Assembly (NCBI RefSeq): GCF_002197815.1
Contig: NZ_NIUB01000044.1
Location: 1-35,514 of the forward strand
Source: Pseudomonas oleovorans subsp. oleovorans
Lineage (GTDB): Bacteria > Pseudomonadota > Gammaproteobacteria > Pseudomonadales > Pseudomonadaceae
DNA length: 35,514 nt
Direction of reading: 5' to 3'
Of the stretch, positions 35,131-35,514 are shown in pieces. The first letter of the stretch is position 1. Every line of letters starts with the position of its first letter. The notes under the pieces are model-generated. The model made no database searches and was not told where the DNA came from. It worked only from the letters and a program-made list of their open reading frames with translations. Both the position numbers and the translations under genes were made by a program.

Positions 35131-35514
35131 TCGCGGCGGGGCGCCGCTCCTACAGGGGGGCGCGTCGTTTGCTGGATTGGCGTGGGAGCCCCGCCTCGGG
35201 GCGAAGCTGTTGAGGCCGGCTCGATATTTGTGGGGCAGCCATTGTTCGCGGCGGGGCGCCGCTCCTACAGGGGGGCGCGTCGTTTGCTGGGCTGGTGTGG
35301 GAGCCCTGCCTCGGGGCGAAGCTTTGGGGTTGCGCTCGGGATTGTGGGATAGCCGCCATTGTTCGCGGCGGGGCGCCGCTCCTACAGGGGTCGCGTCGTT
35401 TGCTGGGTTGGCGTGGGAGCCCCGCCTCGGGGCGAAGCTGTTGAGGCCGGCTCGATATTTGTGGGGCAGCCGTTGTTCGCGGCGGGGCGCCGCTCCTACA
35501 GGGGGGGGGCGCGT
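35131..35514. repeat. REP array 3 (three head units, runs off the window)
   Basis: A facing palindrome follows the second RAYT. Heads then start at 35182, 35297 and 35413, with a final facing palindrome near 35478-35501. The G run in spacer B is unusually long at the window edge (nine G). The array probably continues beyond base 35514. Confidence 0.9.

Noticed and set aside
31278..35514. CRISPR array
   Set aside because: The period is regular, but the spacers are themselves repeated in two or three forms, the units hold two facing GC-rich palindromes, and the embedded genes are RAYT, not cas.

Overview
The window looks like a chromosomal segment of a Pseudomonas (high GC, Pseudomonadaceae-type gene order). 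From memory of PAO1, the order gltX, lysR/efflux pair, uvrB, aminotransferase, tRNA-Asn, wbpM ... wzz, ihfB is the classic Pseudomonas B-band O-antigen locus and its flank. The species cannot be fixed from the sequence alone.

Layout. (1) 1-8874: housekeeping flank with gltX (-), a decayed divergent lysR / emrA-emrB drug-efflux module (all three genes broken), uvrB (-) and a tyrB-type aminotransferase (+). REP palindrome clusters sit at 119-193, 4249-4845 and 8390-8873. (2) 8989-10135: tRNA-Asn(GUU) with its own promoter. Its 3' end is repeated three times in tandem with a period of 146-147 bp, followed by an internally deleted IS66-type transposase whose right inverted repeat runs into the 3' end of wbpM. 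(3) 10121-29077: a 17-gene, co-directional (-) O-antigen cluster, read in transcription order as wzz, manB, rmlB, rmlA, vioA-like aminotransferase, ATP-grasp ligase, a second DegT-like PLP protein, GNAT acetyltransferase, wzx, GT2, wzy, GT4, GT4, galE, a WbpV-like epimerase/reductase, a PglC-type initiating phosphoglycosyltransferase and wbpM. Most genes overlap by 1-26 bp, so they are probably translationally coupled. (4) 29163-31145: an MBL/beta-CASP nuclease-like protein and ihfB, both (-). (5) 31278 to the window end: a large, very regular REP array (about 114-bp period, 28 head palindromes counted by eye) containing two near-identical RAYT (REP-associated tyrosine transposase) genes.

How the genes work together. 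ManB (or a bifunctional PMM/PGM activity) could supply glucose-1-P to RmlA. RmlA and RmlB make dTDP-4-keto-6-deoxyglucose. With no rmlC or rmlD present, the VioA-like transaminase would turn it into dTDP-4-amino-4,6-dideoxyglucose (Qui4N). The ATP-grasp and GNAT proteins are good candidates to acylate the 4-amino group. WbpM and the WbpV-like reductase would make a UDP-6-deoxy-HexNAc (QuiNAc or FucNAc type) that the PglC-like enzyme loads on undecaprenyl phosphate. Three glycosyltransferases extend it, Wzx flips it, Wzy polymerises it and Wzz sets chain length.

Most noteworthy signals: the RAYT genes sit exactly where the short spacer lies in every neighbouring REP pair; the two RAYT copies are identical at both ends but diverged in the middle; a REP-type palindrome is translated in frame inside rmlB; tRNA 3' ends are repeated in tandem; and the last codons and stop of wbpM come from an IS66 terminal repeat.
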